Source: HyVt-560 sp964577195 (GTDB lineage: Bacteria > Pseudomonadota > Gammaproteobacteria > UWMA-0217). Taken from it: a stretch of 32,469 nt of DNA. The stretch covers positions 1-32,469 of the forward strand of contig CAZNYF010000012.1 of the NCBI GenBank assembly GCA_964577195.1, written 5' to 3'. A program made the position numbers and the translations under genes. Under the pieces are notes generated by a model that searched no databases, was not told where the DNA came from, and saw nothing but the letters and a program-made list of their open reading frames with translations. Shown one piece after another: positions 31,475 through 32,469 of the stretch. Position 1 is the stretch's first letter. Each line of letters begins with the position of its first letter.

Positions 31475-32469
31475 ATGGAAAACACTGCAGAAACTACTAA
31501 TATCTCTCCACGAATTAGTATTATTGACGATACTCTAAGATCTCTTTGTATCTCTGGTAGCCTTCTCATAAGGGAACGCTATGCTATGCCCTGGTCGATT
31601 TATCTACCGGACAGTCAGGCGTTGGCTAAACTGTTGAATACAGGACAAGACAGACATGTAGTGGCATTCCACCTACTCGAGTTTGGCCAGTGCACCATCA
31701 CGCCTAAGCGGGGCAGGGATATCCATCTTAATGCTGGTGAAATGCTGATTAGCTTTGGGGGAACAGCGCATCAATTGATTCAGGGTACGCCTAATATGGT
31801 GCAGCCGATTGAGACGCTGCTTGCGGGTGGTCCTAATATAGTGCGCCCTGATAATCGTTCCGCAGCGGAAGGCGCTGCTTTGATATGTGGTGTATTTGTT
31901 TTGCAGCACCGATTGTTTAATCCTTTGTATGAGTCGCTGCCGCCTTTTATGCACCTCCGTTTATCTCAGGCGGGAGAGCTTCATAATTTATCGGGTGTTG
32001 CGCGTTTAATGACTGAACAACTGGACCAGGAATCCATTGTTGGTGATTTCGTTGTTGAGCGCTTGCTCGAAATTTTATGTGCCGAAGCGATTCGCGCGTA
32101 TGCAGAATCCCCTAATCGAGACAAAGCAAACTGGCTGGAGGGTATTCGTGATCCGGTGATTGGAAAAGCGATCGCTGCGATACATGCCCACCCAAACGAA
32201 CATTGGTCAGTTCGGCGAATGGCGAACAATGTGACAATGTCACCGTCGAGATTTGCCGCACGTTTTGCTACAACTGTGGGGGATAGCCCAATGGCCTATA
32301 TCACCAAATGGCGAATGAATTTAGCCTGCCGAGCGCTGGTTGATTCAAAGCTGAATATCGACCAGATTGGCGAGACTGTAGGTTATGAAAGCGCTGCGGC
32401 TTTTAGCCGTACCTTCAAAAAATATTTAGGACTTCCGCCAGCCCAGTGGCGGTCTCAACAAACGGCTAG
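31475..32469 (+). CDS. AraC-family transcriptional regulator with cupin_6-type sensor (3' partial)
   Basis: The frame is open from ATG 31475 to the window end, giving 331 complete codons without a stop. The N-terminal half (about 25-190) looks like the AraC ligand-binding cupin_6 type: SGSLLIRERYAMPWSIYLP, HVVAFHLLEFGQCTI, and the HLNAGEMLISFGGTAHQL jelly-roll strand. The C-terminal DNA-binding domain has both helix-turn-helices (WSVRRMANNVTMSPSRFAARF and IDQIGETVGYESAAAFSRTF) and the family ending FKKYLGLPPAQWR. The protein is therefore nearly complete. Ligand and targets are unknown. In-frame GTG 31448 and TTG 31472 are alternative starts, and the only GGGAG is about 20 bases from the ATG. 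Confidence 0.9.
   Translation, partial: MENTAETTNISPRISIIDDTLRSLCISGSLLIRERYAMPWSIYLPDSQALAKLLNTGQDRHVVAFHLLEFGQCTITPKRGRDIHLNAGEMLISFGGTAHQLIQGTPNMVQPIETLLAGGPNIVRPDNRSAAEGAALICGVFVLQHRLFNPLYESLPPFMHLRLSQAGELHNLSGVARLMTEQLDQESIVGDFVVERLLEILCAEAIRAYAESPNRDKANWLEGIRDPVIGKAIAAIHAHPNEHWSVRRMANNVTMSPSRFAARFATTVGDSPMAYITKWRMNLACRALVDSKLNIDQIGETVGYESAAAFSRTFKKYLGLPPAQWRSQQTA

Noticed and set aside
32467..32469. Terminal TAG as the stop codon of the AraC-type regulator
   Set aside because: The regulator's frame passes this position as GCT then AG, so the TAG is out of frame and the gene continues beyond the window.

Overview
The window is a core chromosomal segment of a mid-GC gammaproteobacterium, spanning the probable replication origin. 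The evidence is gene order: gyrB-recF-dnaN-dnaA read leftward, and rpmH-rnpA-yidC-mnmE-(catalase)-mnmG-rsmG-parA-parB-atpIBEFHAGDC-glmU-glmS read rightward. This is the classical oriC/gidA/atp block of pseudomonad, marine Oceanospirillales and Cellvibrionales-type bacteria. A finer placement (perhaps a marine Cellvibrionales-like lineage) is only a guess. No tRNA, rRNA, CRISPR array, insertion sequence or prophage gene was seen.

Layout. 1-1.4 kb: the tail of an unidentified gene, a perfect CIRCE operator, rpoH (sigma-32) and its terminator. 1.4-4.2 kb: prlC and xthA on the minus strand. 4.3-10.7 kb: gyrB, recF, dnaN and dnaA, all minus, with two parS sites around the recF 3' end and a candidate origin (DnaA boxes, AT-rich tract, 20-bp perfect palindrome) between dnaA and dnaN. 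10.9-14.5 kb: rpmH, rnpA, yidC and mnmE, with yidD missing from its usual place. 14.6-16.1 kb: a clade-3-like haem catalase on the opposite strand, splitting the usual mnmE-mnmG pair. 16.3-20.6 kb: mnmG, rsmG, parA and parB, with a roughly 164-bp imperfect palindromic element filling the parA-parB gap. 20.7-27.7 kb: a complete F1Fo ATP synthase operon with a near-consensus promoter and a terminator. 27.9-31.1 kb: glmU and glmS. The right edge holds an AraC-family regulator that is open at the window end.

How the genes work together. DnaA, the beta clamp, RecF and gyrase serve initiation and replication. ParA and ParB with the nearby parS sites segregate the origin. RpmH, RnpA and YidC serve ribosome, RNase P and membrane-protein biogenesis. 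MnmE and MnmG form the tRNA wobble-uridine modification enzyme, and RsmG methylates 16S rRNA. The ATP synthase and GlmU/GlmS supply energy and UDP-GlcNAc. The genes are conventional. The unusual content is mainly in the intergenic DNA: CIRCE on rpoH, the parA-parB palindrome, a parS written in recF codons, the origin palindrome, the catalase insertion, and several leader inverted repeats.
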